Assembly (NCBI RefSeq): GCF_007644105.1
Contig: NZ_VFAC01000001.1
Span: 62,001 to 126,000 of the forward strand
DNA from: Elioraea rosea
GTDB taxonomy: Bacteria > Pseudomonadota > Alphaproteobacteria > Acetobacterales > Acetobacteraceae
Length of the DNA: 64,000 nt
Reading direction: 5' to 3'
A model generated the notes under the pieces. The model was given only the letters and a program-made list of their open reading frames with translations, did no database searches and was not told the DNA's origin. Below, in pieces: positions 1 to 10,949 of this stretch (within the stretch, counting starts at the first letter, position 1; each line of letters opens with the position of its first letter). A program made the translations under genes and the position numbers.

Positions 1-523
1 CGGGCGTGTCGCCAACGCGGAGCTTCAGCGCGCGGTACCCCGCATCGATCATCGGCCGCGCCTCGTCGACGAGCTTCGAGGGCTCCTGGTACCCGAGCGC
101 GATGCCCCCCGCATAGGCCGGGATCGCCTTCGAGGTGCCGCCAAGAAGCCGGTACAGCGGCCATCCGACCGCCTTGCCGCGGATGTCCCACAGCGCCATG
201 TCGATGCCGCTCATCGCCATCGCGGTGCCCGCGCCCATGCCGTGGCTGCCGAGCTGGAACTTGTAGATCCTTGCCCAGACGCCGACGACATCCGCCGCAT
301 CGAGTCCGGTGATGAGCGTGCGCAGCGAGGTGTTGATCAGATGCGCTATGGCGCCGTGCGCGCGGCCGTGATGGCTCTCGCCCCAGCCGACGATGCCGTC
401 CTCCGTGGTCACCTTCACGATCACCGCATCGCGCTTAATCGCCGTGCCGATGCCGAGCGAGACGCGCGCCCCCTCCGGCACCGGGAAGGAAACGGGGAAG
501 GCTTCGACCGAGCGGATCTTCAT
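1..523 (-). CDS. Mandelate racemase/muconate lactonizing enzyme family protein (3' end cut by window edge)
   Basis: N-terminal 174 codons of an enolase-superfamily enzyme; the rest lies left of base 1. It starts at the ATG at 523 (MKIRSVEAFPV). The capping-domain signatures are visible: VGWGESHHG near residue 50, SGIDMALWDIRGK near 115 and the first barrel strand ending ALKLRVG near 167-171, i.e. a K-x-R dyad in place of the usual catalytic K-x-K. Its start overlaps the stop of the next gene by 4 bases (ATGA), so it is the last visible gene of a minus-strand operon of sugar-acid enzymes. Metal ligands and the second catalytic half lie outside the window, so the substrate cannot be called. Confidence 0.88.
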   Translation of the reverse strand, partial: MKIRSVEAFPVSFPVPEGARVSLGIGTAIKRDAVIVKVTTEDGIVGWGESHHGRAHGAIAHLINTSLRTLITGLDAADVVGVWARIYKFQLGSHGMGAGTAMAMSGIDMALWDIRGKAVGWPLYRLLGGTSKAIPAYAGGIALGYQEPSKLVDEARPMIDAGYRALKLRVGDTP

Positions 524-1689
524 CGTGCGCGTCCGTACTGTTGCAGGAATGTCTCGCGCACCGTGATGCCGAGGCCCGGCCGGTCGGGCACCTCGACGTG
601 GCCGTCCTCGACCGGGAAGCTCTCCTCGATCAGCTCATGCAGCATCGGGTTGTGGCCGAGGCTGTACTCGAGGATGAAGCCCGCGCTGTTCGAGGCGGCG
701 ACATGCAGCCCCGCCGCGAAGGCCGGCGCGCCCGACCAGAGATGAGGCGCGAGGCGGACATTGTAGGCCGAGGCCAGCGCGCCGATGCGCACCGCCTCGG
801 TGATGCCGCCTGCGATGGCGAGATCGGGCTGCAGCACATCGGCGGCGCGCAGCTCGCAGATCTCGCGGAAATCGTGCCGGGTGAACTCGCTCTCGCCCGC
901 GCTGATCGGCACCGCGGAGGAACGGCGTACCTCCGCCATGCCCGCCTTGTCGTCCGCCGAGACGGGCTCCTCGAACCACATCAGGTCGCACTCCTCGACC
1001 ATGCGCGCGAAGGCCTTCGCCTCCGCAACGGTCCAGGTGCCATGCGCATCGGCCGCGAGCCCGATCCCGGGGCCGATCCCGGCGCGGGCGGCCTTCACGC
1101 GGGCGGCCGAGTTGGCGACCGTGCCGTCCATCACGCCGACGCGCATCTTCACCGCGCGGAACCCGCCCTTCTCGACATAGCCCTTGAGCTGCGCGCCGAT
1201 CGCGCCTGCATCGGCCCAGCCGCCAGAGGCATAGGCGGGCATCCTCTCCGCGCGCCGCCCGCCGAGCAGCCGCCACACCGGAACGGCGAGGGACTTGCCG
1301 AGAATGTCCCACAGGGCGATGTCGACACCCGCAATGGCGCTGATCGAGAGGCCGCGCCGGCCGAGCTGCGGCAGGGCATGGCCGCGCGCGACCGCGTAGC
1401 CCTCGCGCGGGGTGTTGTACATCACGTCCCACAGCCGCGAGATGTCGCGCGGGTCCTGCCCCAAAAGCAGCGGCGCGTAGTCATCGTTGATGATCGCGGC
1501 AAGGCCTGCGCAGGCCGCGGCACTGCCCACGCCGGCCTTCGCCTCGCCCCAGCCCGTGTGGCCCGCATCGGTCTCGATGCGCACGATCACGCTGTCGAAC
1601 GAGGTGACGCGCCCGAAATCCGAAACGTGCTGCCTCTCGTATGGGATCGGCACGTGGCACCAGGTCGCGCGGACGGACGTGATCTTCAT
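520..1689 (-). CDS. Mandelate racemase/muconate lactonizing enzyme family protein
   Basis: Complete 389-residue enolase-superfamily enzyme that would abstract the alpha proton of a carboxylate bound to Mg2+, acting as a sugar-acid dehydratase, racemase or cycloisomerase. Visible are the N-terminal cap (TGWGEAKAG), a K-x-R pair at about 181-183, metal-ligand strands AADAHGTW, WFEEPVS (about 235) and SAGESE, and the late APHLWSG histidine. It begins with a 4-base overlap on the hydroxyacid dehydrogenase stop and ends with a 4-base overlap on the next enolase-family start, which implies translational coupling. It is related to its two neighbours but not a near-identical duplicate. Substrate unknown; aldonate or aldarate is likely from context. 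Confidence 0.9.
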   Translation of the reverse strand: MKITSVRATWCHVPIPYERQHVSDFGRVTSFDSVIVRIETDAGHTGWGEAKAGVGSAAACAGLAAIINDDYAPLLLGQDPRDISRLWDVMYNTPREGYAVARGHALPQLGRRGLSISAIAGVDIALWDILGKSLAVPVWRLLGGRRAERMPAYASGGWADAGAIGAQLKGYVEKGGFRAVKMRVGVMDGTVANSAARVKAARAGIGPGIGLAADAHGTWTVAEAKAFARMVEECDLMWFEEPVSADDKAGMAEVRRSSAVPISAGESEFTRHDFREICELRAADVLQPDLAIAGGITEAVRIGALASAYNVRLAPHLWSGAPAFAAGLHVAASNSAGFILEYSLGHNPMLHELIEESFPVEDGHVEVPDRPGLGITVRETFLQQYGRAR

Positions 1690-2690
1690 GCAATGGCTCC
1701 AAGCCCGAGCGCGGCGCGGCGCGCGTTGTGCGCGGGCAGCGCCTCGGGATTGACGAGCGCGACGGGCCGTTCGCCGCGCAGCACGCGCACCACCTCCTCG
1801 GCCGAGCGTACCGCAAGCATGACCCTGCTCTCGCGCGAGATGCCGGCGGCATGCGGCGTCAACACCACGTTCGGCAGCGACAGCAGCGGATGGTCAGGCG
1901 CGAGCGGCTGCGTCGCGAACACGTCGAGCGCCGCACCGCCGATGCGCTTCTCGCTGAGGGCCGCGACAAGCGCTGCCTCGTGGATGATAGGACCGCGCGC
2001 GACGTTGATCAGCCAGGCCGTGGGCTTCATCCGCGCGATCAGAGATGCACCGACAAGGCCGCGCGTCTCGTCAGTCAATGGGCAGGCGACGACGATGTAG
2101 TCTGACGTGGAGAACAGCTCCGGCAGGGCGGCGAAGCCGACATGGGCCGGCAGCTTCGTCGCGTCGCGCCGGAAGCCGACGACGTTCATGCCGAAGCCAT
2201 GATGGGCGATCCGCGCGAGATGCGTCCCGATATCGCCGACGCCGACGAGACCGAGCGTTCGGCCGCCGAGTTCCATCGCCGAATCGGTGCGCGCGCGCGC
2301 CTTGTCCCACCCCTCCGTGCGCAGCGCAAGATCAAGCGCATGCAGGCTGCGCGCCGCGCACAGCATCTGGCCGACCGCGAACTCAGCCACCGCCGGGGCA
2401 GTCACAGCCGGAACCCGGCTCGCGAGCACGCCGTTCCGCGTCGCGGGTGGAAGCGGGATCATGTCGACGCCGGCACCATGACGGACGGCGACGAGCATCC
2501 GCGAGGCATCGTCGAACGCGTCCTCGGGAAGCCAGGAGCGCACGATCACGGCATCGGCCGCCGCGCAAGCGCCGCGGAGCCCCGGCTGGGAACGATCCCC
2601 GGCGAGGCGGACGTCGCAGCCCGCGCGCTCGAGCACCTCGATGCCTTCGCGCGCGATCGGGTCGGTCAGCAGGACGATGGGTTTCCCCAT
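1686..2690 (-). CDS. D-isomer specific 2-hydroxyacid dehydrogenase
   Basis: 334-residue NAD(P)-dependent dehydrogenase of the phosphoglycerate-dehydrogenase-like family. It should interconvert a 2-hydroxy acid and a 2-keto acid in the cytoplasm. The Rossmann motif GLVGVGDIG lies near residue 145, the catalytic Arg region NVARGP follows, and the catalytic His is in TPHAAG near 284. The frame is open further upstream, but the ATG at 2690 (MGKPIVLLTD) fits the family N-terminus and sits one base after the upstream stop. Lying between three enolase-superfamily genes, it probably oxidises or reduces an intermediate of the same sugar-acid pathway. It lacks the C-terminal ACT domain of serine-biosynthetic SerA. 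Confidence 0.88.
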   Translation of the reverse strand: MGKPIVLLTDPIAREGIEVLERAGCDVRLAGDRSQPGLRGACAAADAVIVRSWLPEDAFDDASRMLVAVRHGAGVDMIPLPPATRNGVLASRVPAVTAPAVAEFAVGQMLCAARSLHALDLALRTEGWDKARARTDSAMELGGRTLGLVGVGDIGTHLARIAHHGFGMNVVGFRRDATKLPAHVGFAALPELFSTSDYIVVACPLTDETRGLVGASLIARMKPTAWLINVARGPIIHEAALVAALSEKRIGGAALDVFATQPLAPDHPLLSLPNVVLTPHAAGISRESRVMLAVRSAEEVVRVLRGERPVALVNPEALPAHNARRAALGLGAIA

Positions 2691-2691
2691 C

Positions 2692-3831
2692 TCAGGCGAC
2701 CTTGTATTTCGCGAGCACGTCGCGATCGACCTCGATGCCGATTCCCGGCGCGTCGGGAACGGCGACGATTCCGTTGTGCTGCACGATCGGCTCCCTCGCG
2801 AGATGATCGCGGAGCGGATTCGGCGTCTGCTCGAACTCGAGCATCGGCGGCATCGACCGCCAGGCGGGAGGCTGGTCAGCCAGCGCTGCGATGAACTGCA
2901 CCGTGGCGGCAAGCCCGATCGCGCTGCCCCAGGCATGGGGCACGCATTCCACGCCATGGGCCGAGGCGAGTGCTGCGATCTTCAGGCATTCGCTGAACCC
3001 GCCCGCGGCGCAGAGATCGGGCTGGACGATGTCCATCGCCTTCTTCGCCACGATGTCGCGGAAGCCCCAGCGGGTGAAGTCGTTCTCACCGCCCGCGACC
3101 GCCATGTCGAGCGCGCGCGTGACCTCCACGTAGCCCTCGTGGTCCTCGGGGCTGATCGGTTCCTCGAACCACATCAGGTCGGACTGCTCGATCATCCGCC
3201 CGAGCCGTATCGCGTTCGGAACGGAGAAGCAGTGATTGGCATCGACGGCGAGCGCGATGTCGGGCCCGATCGCCTCGCGCACAGCGGCGACGCGGCGGGC
3301 ATCGAGCTTCAGGTCGCCGAGCCCGATCTTCATCTTGATCGCGCGGAAGCCCTGGGCCGCGTATTTCTCCGCCTCCTCGACGGCCTCCTCGACGAGCCTG
3401 TCCTGGTCGATGAAGTAGAGGCCGGTCGCGTAGGCGGTGACCTCCTTGCGGTGCGCGCCGCCAATCAGCTTGTGGATGGGCCGGCCGAGCGCACGGCCGA
3501 CGACGTCCCACAGCGCGATGTCGATGCCGCTTATGCCGGCGACGGAGAGGCCAGTGAGGCCATAATCCTTCACGCGGTTGTAGAGATCTTCCCACACCAC
3601 GGAGGTATCGAAGGGGTCGCGCCCCACAACGCGCGGGGCGAGCATCGTGTCGACGACGGCCTTCAGCGCGGCGGCTGGCCCGTAGCACTCGCCCCAGCCG
3701 GTGATGCCTTCATCGGTCTCGATCTCGACGAGGCACGAGGCGCGCGTGGTGTAGAGCCAGCCCCGCGCCGAGGTGAACGGCCTGTCGACCGGGCAGGAAA
3801 CTATGTGGGTCCTGACGGCGGTGACCTTCAT
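2692..3831 (-). CDS. Mandelate racemase family enzyme, D-galactarolactone cycloisomerase-like
   Basis: 379 residues, first gene of the sugar-acid operon. It carries the full K-x-K dyad (AIKMKIG near 165-167), metal-ligand strands AVDANHCF, WFEEPIS and AGGENDFT, and the VPHAWGS histidine. The C-terminal layout (LEFEQTPNPLRDHL, then PDAPGIGIEVDRDVL) resembles what is known of the D-galactarolactone cycloisomerase (Gci) lineage, so a role in galactarate/glucarate-type lactone metabolism is plausible. The longer frame from 3855 adds MRARAAWP; the ATG at 3831 (MKVTAVRTH) matches family N-termini and is preferred. Exact substrate is inferred only. Confidence 0.88.
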   Translation of the reverse strand: MKVTAVRTHIVSCPVDRPFTSARGWLYTTRASCLVEIETDEGITGWGECYGPAAALKAVVDTMLAPRVVGRDPFDTSVVWEDLYNRVKDYGLTGLSVAGISGIDIALWDVVGRALGRPIHKLIGGAHRKEVTAYATGLYFIDQDRLVEEAVEEAEKYAAQGFRAIKMKIGLGDLKLDARRVAAVREAIGPDIALAVDANHCFSVPNAIRLGRMIEQSDLMWFEEPISPEDHEGYVEVTRALDMAVAGGENDFTRWGFRDIVAKKAMDIVQPDLCAAGGFSECLKIAALASAHGVECVPHAWGSAIGLAATVQFIAALADQPPAWRSMPPMLEFEQTPNPLRDHLAREPIVQHNGIVAVPDAPGIGIEVDRDVLAKYKVA

Positions 3832-3909
3832 CGGCCACGCCGCGCGTGCGCGCATCCCGGCATTCCTGACCCCTCCTCAGTGCCGCTCCGTGTCGTTGCC
3901 AGAGCGTTT

Positions 3910-3957
3910 CCGGCCGGGATGCTGGCACGCGACCCACGCCGGCTCAAGCCCGGCCGG
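3910..3957 (-). terminator. GC-rich inverted repeat after the suf operon
   Basis: Perfect 9-bp arms, CCGGCCGGG at 3910-3918 and CCCGGCCGG at 3949-3957, separated by 30 bases. It lies in the 137-bp gap between the nitroreductase stop and the start of the sugar-acid operon. There is no T-run on either side, so it may be a Rho-assisted end, an mRNA 3'-end stabiliser or chance in GC-rich DNA. No gene was seen in this gap. Confidence 0.3.
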
Positions 3958-3968
3958 GCCGACCCGGG

Positions 3969-4562
3969 TCAGAGGATTTCGCACACCTCGTCGAACGCGA
4001 AGCGCGGCGAGCGCGGGAAGATCTTCGCCGGGTCGCCATGGCCGAGGCTGCAGAGGAAGTTCGTCTTGACCTTCGTGCCGGCCCAGAACGCGGCGTCGAC
4101 GCCTGCGGCATCGAAGCCCGACATCGGCCCGCAATCGAGGCCCACGGCCCGGGCGGCGAGGATGAAGTAGCCGCCCTGGAGCGAGCCGTTGCGGAAGGCG
4201 GTGGCCTGGATGTGATCGGGCTTGCCCTCGAACCAGCTCTTGGCCGTCTGGTTGTGCGGGAAGATGCGCGGCAGGTGCTCGTAGAACTCGAGGTCGTAAC
4301 CGATGATTGCGACCACGGGCGCCGTCATGGTCTTGTCGGCGTTGCCGGCGCTCAGATGCGGCTTGAGCTTCTCCTTCGCCTCGCGGGAGGTGAGGAACTT
4401 GACGCGCATCGGCTGAATGTTTGCTGAGGTCGGCCCCCACTTCACGAGGTCGTAGAGGCGAACCAGCATCTCCTTCGCCACCGGCGTGTCGCGCCAGCCG
4501 TTCTGCGTGCGCGCGTCGCGGAACAGGGTGTCGAGGGCAGGCTCGGCAATCGGCTCGGCCAT
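3969..4562 (-). CDS. RutE-like nitroreductase / malonic semialdehyde reductase family protein
   Basis: 197-residue FMN-dependent nitroreductase-fold protein, the usual RutE length (about 196). Seen are the FMN-binding region ([13 protein letters not shown] near 50), the central YGGYFI-like helix and the conserved DCGPMSGFD block near 133, all typical of the RutE/HadB subgroup that reduces 3-hydroxypropanoate-type semialdehydes. The start is the ATG at 4562 ([14 protein letters not shown]); the longer frame is not family-like. No rut pathway genes accompany it. It follows the suf operon on the same strand, so it may use a different aldehyde or quinone. Confidence 0.82.
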   Translation of the reverse strand: MAEPIAEPALDTLFRDARTQNGWRDTPVAKEMLVRLYDLVKWGPTSANIQPMRVKFLTSREAKEKLKPHLSAGNADKTMTAPVVAIIGYDLEFYEHLPRIFPHNQTAKSWFEGKPDHIQATAFRNGSLQGGYFILAARAVGLDCGPMSGFDAAGVDAAFWAGTKVKTNFLCSLGHGDPAKIFPRSPRFAFDEVCEIL

Positions 4563-4573
4563 CCTATGCTCCT

Positions 4574-4819
4574 TCAGATGCCACGCCCGTGCGCGGGCTC
4601 GGTGATGGCGGACACGATCCTGCGCACCAGCGGCGCGACGACGAGGACGGTCGGGAAAGCGATCGCCCACGCGACGGACCAGGACGACATCCATGCCGTC
4701 GGCATCTCCCGCACCGCACCGAGCGCATTGAGGGTTGCGATGCCAGAGACGATGAAGCTCATCAGCCCTGACAGGAGGAGCCCGAACAGGACCGGCGCAT
4801 AACGGGCGGGAAAACGCAT
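4574..4819 (-). CDS. DUF2798 family small membrane protein
   Basis: 81-residue protein with two predicted membrane helices (about 7-28 and 44-66, the latter rich in W, A and V). The order [22 protein letters not shown] then GIATLNALG then W...[17 protein letters not shown] is the DUF2798 pattern. The ATG at 4819 removes an unlikely Ala/Arg-rich extension. It lies 10 bases downstream of sufA and 11 bases before the RutE-like gene, so it is likely on the suf transcript. Function unknown. Confidence 0.75.
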   Translation of the reverse strand: MRFPARYAPVLFGLLLSGLMSFIVSGIATLNALGAVREMPTAWMSSWSVAWAIAFPTVLVVAPLVRRIVSAITEPAHGRGI

Positions 4820-4829
4820 TGCGGAAGCG

Positions 4830-5195
4830 TCAGATGTGGAAGCTCTCGCCGCAGCCGCAGCGGCCCTTCTCGTTCGGATTGGTGAAGGTGAAGCCTGAGG
4901 AGAGCTTGTCCTCGGCATAGTCCATCACGGTTCCGATCAGGAAGAGGCTCGCCTTGCGGTCGATCAGCACGGTCAGCCCCTTGTCGGTGACGACGTCGTC
5001 GTTCGGCCCCGGCTCGTCGACATAGGCCATGTCGTAGGAGAGGCCCGAGCAGCCGCGCGTGCGCACGCCGATTCGCAGGAACTTCTTCGCTCCCGGCGTC
5101 TCGTACAGCTTGCGCAGCCGCTCCGCCGCGCTCTCGGTGAGCGTCATCAGCGGCGGCAGCGCGCGGGGCTTCTTCGGTTCGGCGAGCGTGCTCAT
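4830..5195 (-). CDS. sufA: Fe-S cluster carrier of the HesB/IscA/SufA family
   Basis: 121-residue A-type carrier that accepts Fe-S clusters from the SufBCD scaffold and passes them to apo-enzymes. The three ligating cysteines are present at about 49 (RGCSG), 113 and 115 (CGCG), the family fingerprint. The N-terminal 15 residues are a Pro/Lys-rich extension. It is the last canonical gene of the suf operon, after sufT. The name sufA follows operon context; by sequence it could equally be called IscA or ErpA-like. Confidence 0.92.
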   Translation of the reverse strand: MSTLAEPKKPRALPPLMTLTESAAERLRKLYETPGAKKFLRIGVRTRGCSGLSYDMAYVDEPGPNDDVVTDKGLTVLIDRKASLFLIGTVMDYAEDKLSSGFTFTNPNEKGRCGCGESFHI

Positions 5196-5224
5196 GGTTG
5201 AAAGCCTATCACGTTTGCCCGGGC

Positions 5225-5602
5225 TCAGAACATGTTCACGGCGAGGCGGGCTTCCTCGCTCATCCGGTCCGGCGTCCAGGGCGGGTCCCAGACGACATCG
5301 ACATCGCAGCGCGTCACGCCCGGCACGCCGAGGATGGCGCCGCGCACCTGTTCGGGCAGTTCCTGCGCCGCGGGGCAGCCCGGAGCGGTCAGCGTCATCT
5401 CGACCTTCACGTGGCCGTCATCCTCGATCTCGATCGCGTAGATGAGGCCGAGCTCGTAGATGTTCACGGGGATCTCGGGGTCGTACACGGTCGCGCAGGC
5501 TCCGATGACGGCGTCCTCGCTCACCCCCTGGGGAGCGGGGGACACCTCGCCGTCCGGCGTCCAGGCCGAGTGCACCGCAGCGTCGTCGCGTTCGCCGCTC
5601 AT
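5225..5602 (-). CDS. sufT: SUF system Fe-S assembly protein SufT (DUF59/MIP18 family)
   Basis: 125-residue DUF59 protein, related to PaaD and eukaryotic CIA2, thought to help mature Fe-S proteins. Diagnostic are the DPEIPVNIYELGLIY segment (residues 41-55) and the single reactive cysteine in APGCPAAQ (C76), followed by the VDVVWDPPW strand. It starts at ATG 5602, overlapping the sufU stop by 4 bases, so it is co-translated with the scaffold genes. Confidence 0.9.
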   Translation of the reverse strand: MSGERDDAAVHSAWTPDGEVSPAPQGVSEDAVIGACATVYDPEIPVNIYELGLIYAIEIEDDGHVKVEMTLTAPGCPAAQELPEQVRGAILGVPGVTRCDVDVVWDPPWTPDRMSEEARLAVNMF

Positions 5603-6078
5603 TCCGTCGTCGCCTTTCCTTCACCCGCCAGCGCGGCCTCGAGAGCATGCCACGCAAGCGTCGCGCACTTCACCCGCGAGGGATATTCCGACACCCCGCC
5701 CAGCGGCGCGAGCCGTTCCATGGCCTCGGCCACAGCCCCCTGGCACGCGGGGCAGGCCCCGGTGCGGGCGAGGGAGCGCAGCGCCGATGCCAGCTCCTTC
5801 GCCTCGTCCGCCGTGCGGCCCGATACCAGCTCGGTCATCAGGCTCGCAGAGGCCTGGCTGATCGCGCAGCCACGGCCCTCGAACGACGCCTCGGCGATCC
5901 GCCCATCGGCGCCGAGGCGGAGGAACACCTCGACCCTGTCGCCGCACATCGGGTTGTCGCCCTTGGCGGAACGATCCGCATCCGCAAGTCGCCGGTGGTT
6001 CCGCGGGTGCCGGCCGTGGTCGAGGATCACCTCCTGGTAGAGGTCCCTCAGCTCGTCGAAGGCGGCAGCACCCGTCAT
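5599..6078 (-). CDS. sufU: SufU, zinc-dependent sulfurtransferase partner of SufS
   Basis: 159-residue NifU-N/IscU-fold protein. The zinc/sulfur-acceptor ligands of SufU are visible: C45 and D47 (NPMCGD), C71 (GRGCAIS) and C138 (RVKCATLAW). A further C109-x2-C112 pair lies in the 18-20 residue insert that separates SufU from IscU. It should take persulfide from SufS and hand it to SufB. It lies 4 bases after sufS and overlaps sufT by 4 bases. SufU in place of SufE marks the SufU-type version of the pathway. Confidence 0.93.
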   Translation of the reverse strand: MTGAAAFDELRDLYQEVILDHGRHPRNHRRLADADRSAKGDNPMCGDRVEVFLRLGADGRIAEASFEGRGCAISQASASLMTELVSGRTADEAKELASALRSLARTGACPACQGAVAEAMERLAPLGGVSEYPSRVKCATLAWHALEAALAGEGKATTE

Positions 6079-6082
6079 CGCC

Positions 6083-7336
6083 TCACCGGAAGAAGGCCCG
6101 CACCCGCGCGAGCTGCTCGGCCAGATAATCGATCTCGGCCATCGTCGTATAGGCAGCGAAGCTCGCCCGGGCTGTGCTATCCAGGCCGAAGCGGCGCATC
6201 AGCGGCTCGGCGCAGTGCTGGCCCGCGCGCACCGCGATGCCCTGGCGGTCGAGGATCGTCGCGACGTCATGGGCGTGCACGCCATCGAGGGTGAAGCTTA
6301 CCACCCCGCCCCGGTCCTGCGCCTGGCCCAGGACTCGCACGCCCTCGATCTCGGAAAGCCGCGCCAGCGCATGGTCGGTCAACGCCTGCTCGTGCGCGGC
6401 CACGCGGTCCCACCCGAGCGCAACGGTCCAGTCGATCGCGGCCTTCAGCCCGACGCCCTCGAGGATCGCCGGCGTGCCGGCCTCGAACTTGTGCGGCACC
6501 TTGGCCCACTCGCTTCGCTCGAAGGAGACGGTCGAGATCATGTCGCCGCCACCGAGAAAGGGCGGCATCGCCTCGAGCAGTTCGCGCCTTCCCCAGAGAA
6601 CGCCGATGCCTGTCGGCCCGTAGAGCTTGTGGCCGGTGAAGACGTAGAAGTCGCACCCCAGCGCCTGGACATCGACCTTGCGGTGCACCACCGCCTGGCT
6701 GCCGTCGAGCATCACCTTCGCGCCCGCCTCGTGCGCGAGCGCGACGATCCGCTCCACCGGCGTGTAGGTGCCGAGGACGTTCGACATGTGCGTGATGGCG
6801 ACGAGCTTCACACGCCCGTCGTCGAGCAGCGTGGCGAAGGCCTCCATGTCGAGCTCGCCCGCATCGGTCACGGGGGCGATGCGGAGCTCGATTCCATGCG
6901 AATCCCTCAGCATTTGCCAGGGCACGATGTTGCTGTGGTGCTCCATCGCGCTGATGAGCACCGCATCGCCCGGCTTGAGGACCGCCCGCCCGTAGCTGTG
7001 GGCGAGGAGGTTGATCCCCTCCGTCGTGTTGCGGACGAAGACGATCTCCTCGCGCTCCTTCGCGCCGAGCAGCGCCTGGGCGGCGTCACGCGCTGCCTCG
7101 TAGGCCTCCGTCGTACGCTCGCTCATCCAGTGCAGGCCGCGATGGATGTTGGCGTACTGGTGCTCCATCGCATGCACCATCGCCTCGATCACCGCGCGCG
7201 GCTTCTGCGCGGAGGCTGCGCTGTCGAGGAACACGAGCGGCTTGCCCCGCACCTGCTCGCGCAGGATCGGGAACTGCGCCCGGATCGCCGCGACATCGAG
7301 CGCGGCCGGCCTGTCGAGGATGCGCGCGTCGTTCAC
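6083..7336 (-). CDS. sufS: Cysteine desulfurase SufS
   Basis: 417-residue PLP enzyme, the usual SufS length, releasing sulfur from cysteine as an enzyme persulfide. Seen are SAASAQKP near 45, the HHSNIVPWQ block near 130, the PLP lysine in TGHKLYGPTG near 233 and the active-site cysteine in AGQHCAEPLMRRFG near 372 (group II desulfurase). The start is a GTG at 7336 overlapping the sufD stop by 4 bases (GTGA). The upstream open frame continues far into sufD and is not plausible. Confidence 0.95.
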   Translation of the reverse strand: MNDARILDRPAALDVAAIRAQFPILREQVRGKPLVFLDSAASAQKPRAVIEAMVHAMEHQYANIHRGLHWMSERTTEAYEAARDAAQALLGAKEREEIVFVRNTTEGINLLAHSYGRAVLKPGDAVLISAMEHHSNIVPWQMLRDSHGIELRIAPVTDAGELDMEAFATLLDDGRVKLVAITHMSNVLGTYTPVERIVALAHEAGAKVMLDGSQAVVHRKVDVQALGCDFYVFTGHKLYGPTGIGVLWGRRELLEAMPPFLGGGDMISTVSFERSEWAKVPHKFEAGTPAILEGVGLKAAIDWTVALGWDRVAAHEQALTDHALARLSEIEGVRVLGQAQDRGGVVSFTLDGVHAHDVATILDRQGIAVRAGQHCAEPLMRRFGLDSTARASFAAYTTMAEIDYLAEQLARVRAFFR

Positions 7337-8682
7337 GCCCCCGCCTCCGCATGCGCGCGCGCCCACCACGCCGCCGTCGCCGCGGCGAGCGCGGCACGAA
7401 GCGTCTCGTCTCGCACGGCCTCGAGCGCATCGGCGAGGAACGCCTCGATCAGCATCGCGCGCGCCTCGGCGAGCGGCAGGCCGCGGCTGCGGAGATAGAA
7501 GAGCTGGTCGGCGTCGAGTTCGCCGACCGTCGCGCCGTGGCTGCACTTCACGTCGTCGGCGTAGATCTCGAGCTGCGGCTTGGCGTCGATCTCCGCCGTC
7601 GGGCTCAGCAGGAGCGCCTGGTTCATCTGGTAGCCGTCGGTCTTCTGCGCGACCTGGTGGACGTGGATCTTGCCCTGGAAAACCGCGCGCGAGGCCCCCG
7701 AAAGGACGGACTTGAAGGTCTGCCGGCTCGCACAGTTCGGCGCGGCGTGCGTCAGCACCGTCGTGGTGTCGACATGCCGCGCCCCGTCGCCGAGTTGCGC
7801 GCCGTTCAGATGCGCGACCGCCTTGGGCCCCGCGAGCGTTGCATGCACCTCGTTCCGGGCAAGCCGTGCGCCGGTGGCGAGAACGAAGCTGTCGTACTCC
7901 GCCTCCTCTGCCACATGTGCGAAGACGGTCGAGACCTGGAAGCCCGTCGCCGCCTCGGCCTGCAGGCGCACATGCGTCATCCGTGCGGCCTTCCCGAGCG
8001 TGATCTCGGCGACCGTGTTGTTCAGGTACGCGCCCTCGCCGAGAGCACTGTCGAAGAGGGTGAGCTCCGCGCCCTCTGCGATGTGGATCAGGTGACGCGG
8101 GTGGAAAGCGACCGGGCGCTCGCCGCCGCCGCGGCCGACCGAGACGAGGTGAAGCCGCGCTGCCGCCTCCGGGGCCGCCGTGCAGGTGATCACCGCGCCG
8201 TCGTCGGCGAGCATGGTGTTGAGCGCGACGAAGGTTCCGGACTCGGCATCGGCGAGCGCGCCAAGGCGCCCCTCCCCCCCGCCCATTGCCAGGAGCGAGC
8301 TGAGGCTCTCGACGCGCACGCCATCCGGCAGGCTGTCGAGATCGGAGAGGTCTGGCCGGAAGGCACCGTCGACGAAAACGAGCCTGGGCGCGCCCGCATC
8401 GGCCACGCCGTCGGGCAGCCGTGCCGCCCCGCCCCGCTCAGGTGCTGCGAAGCGCAGCTCCGCGAGGCTGCGCAGGTCGGTGTAGTGCCAGGCCTCGTTG
8501 CGGCGCGTCGGGAAGCCGAGGCGCGCGAAGGCCTCGGCCGCACGGTCACGCAGGGTCGCGAGCCACTCGGGCCCCTCCTCCGCGCGGCGCAGCTCGAGCA
8601 TCGCCGCCACGGAGGGGTGGACCAGCGGCATCGGCGCGCCGCCCATCTCGCGGACGGCGCCGTCCATCACCGGAACCGCCAT
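7333..8682 (-). CDS. sufD: Fe-S cluster scaffold subunit SufD
   Basis: 449-residue SufB/SufD-family protein of the SufBCD complex. The C-terminal beta-helix and the signature ending SHGATVGELDADQLFYLRSRG are visible near residues 370-395. The N-terminal helical part includes RRNEAWHYTDLRSL, typical of SufD. The longer frame adds low-complexity Ser/Arg residues; the ATG at 8682 (MAVPVMDG) lies one base after the sufC stop and is chosen. SufD supports iron acquisition and cluster assembly with SufB. Confidence 0.93.
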   Translation of the reverse strand: MAVPVMDGAVREMGGAPMPLVHPSVAAMLELRRAEEGPEWLATLRDRAAEAFARLGFPTRRNEAWHYTDLRSLAELRFAAPERGGAARLPDGVADAGAPRLVFVDGAFRPDLSDLDSLPDGVRVESLSSLLAMGGGEGRLGALADAESGTFVALNTMLADDGAVITCTAAPEAAARLHLVSVGRGGGERPVAFHPRHLIHIAEGAELTLFDSALGEGAYLNNTVAEITLGKAARMTHVRLQAEAATGFQVSTVFAHVAEEAEYDSFVLATGARLARNEVHATLAGPKAVAHLNGAQLGDGARHVDTTTVLTHAAPNCASRQTFKSVLSGASRAVFQGKIHVHQVAQKTDGYQMNQALLLSPTAEIDAKPQLEIYADDVKCSHGATVGELDADQLFYLRSRGLPLAEARAMLIEAFLADALEAVRDETLRAALAAATAAWWARAHAEAGA

Positions 8683-8683
8683 C

Positions 8684-9430
<747 letters not shown>

Positions 9431-9447
9431 CGCCTTCATTCCCTCAC

Positions 9448-10902
<1,455 letters not shown>

Positions 10903-10949
10903 TGACCCTCTCTATCTTCCCTTCCCCGCCCGGGGTCTCGTGTCTCGTA

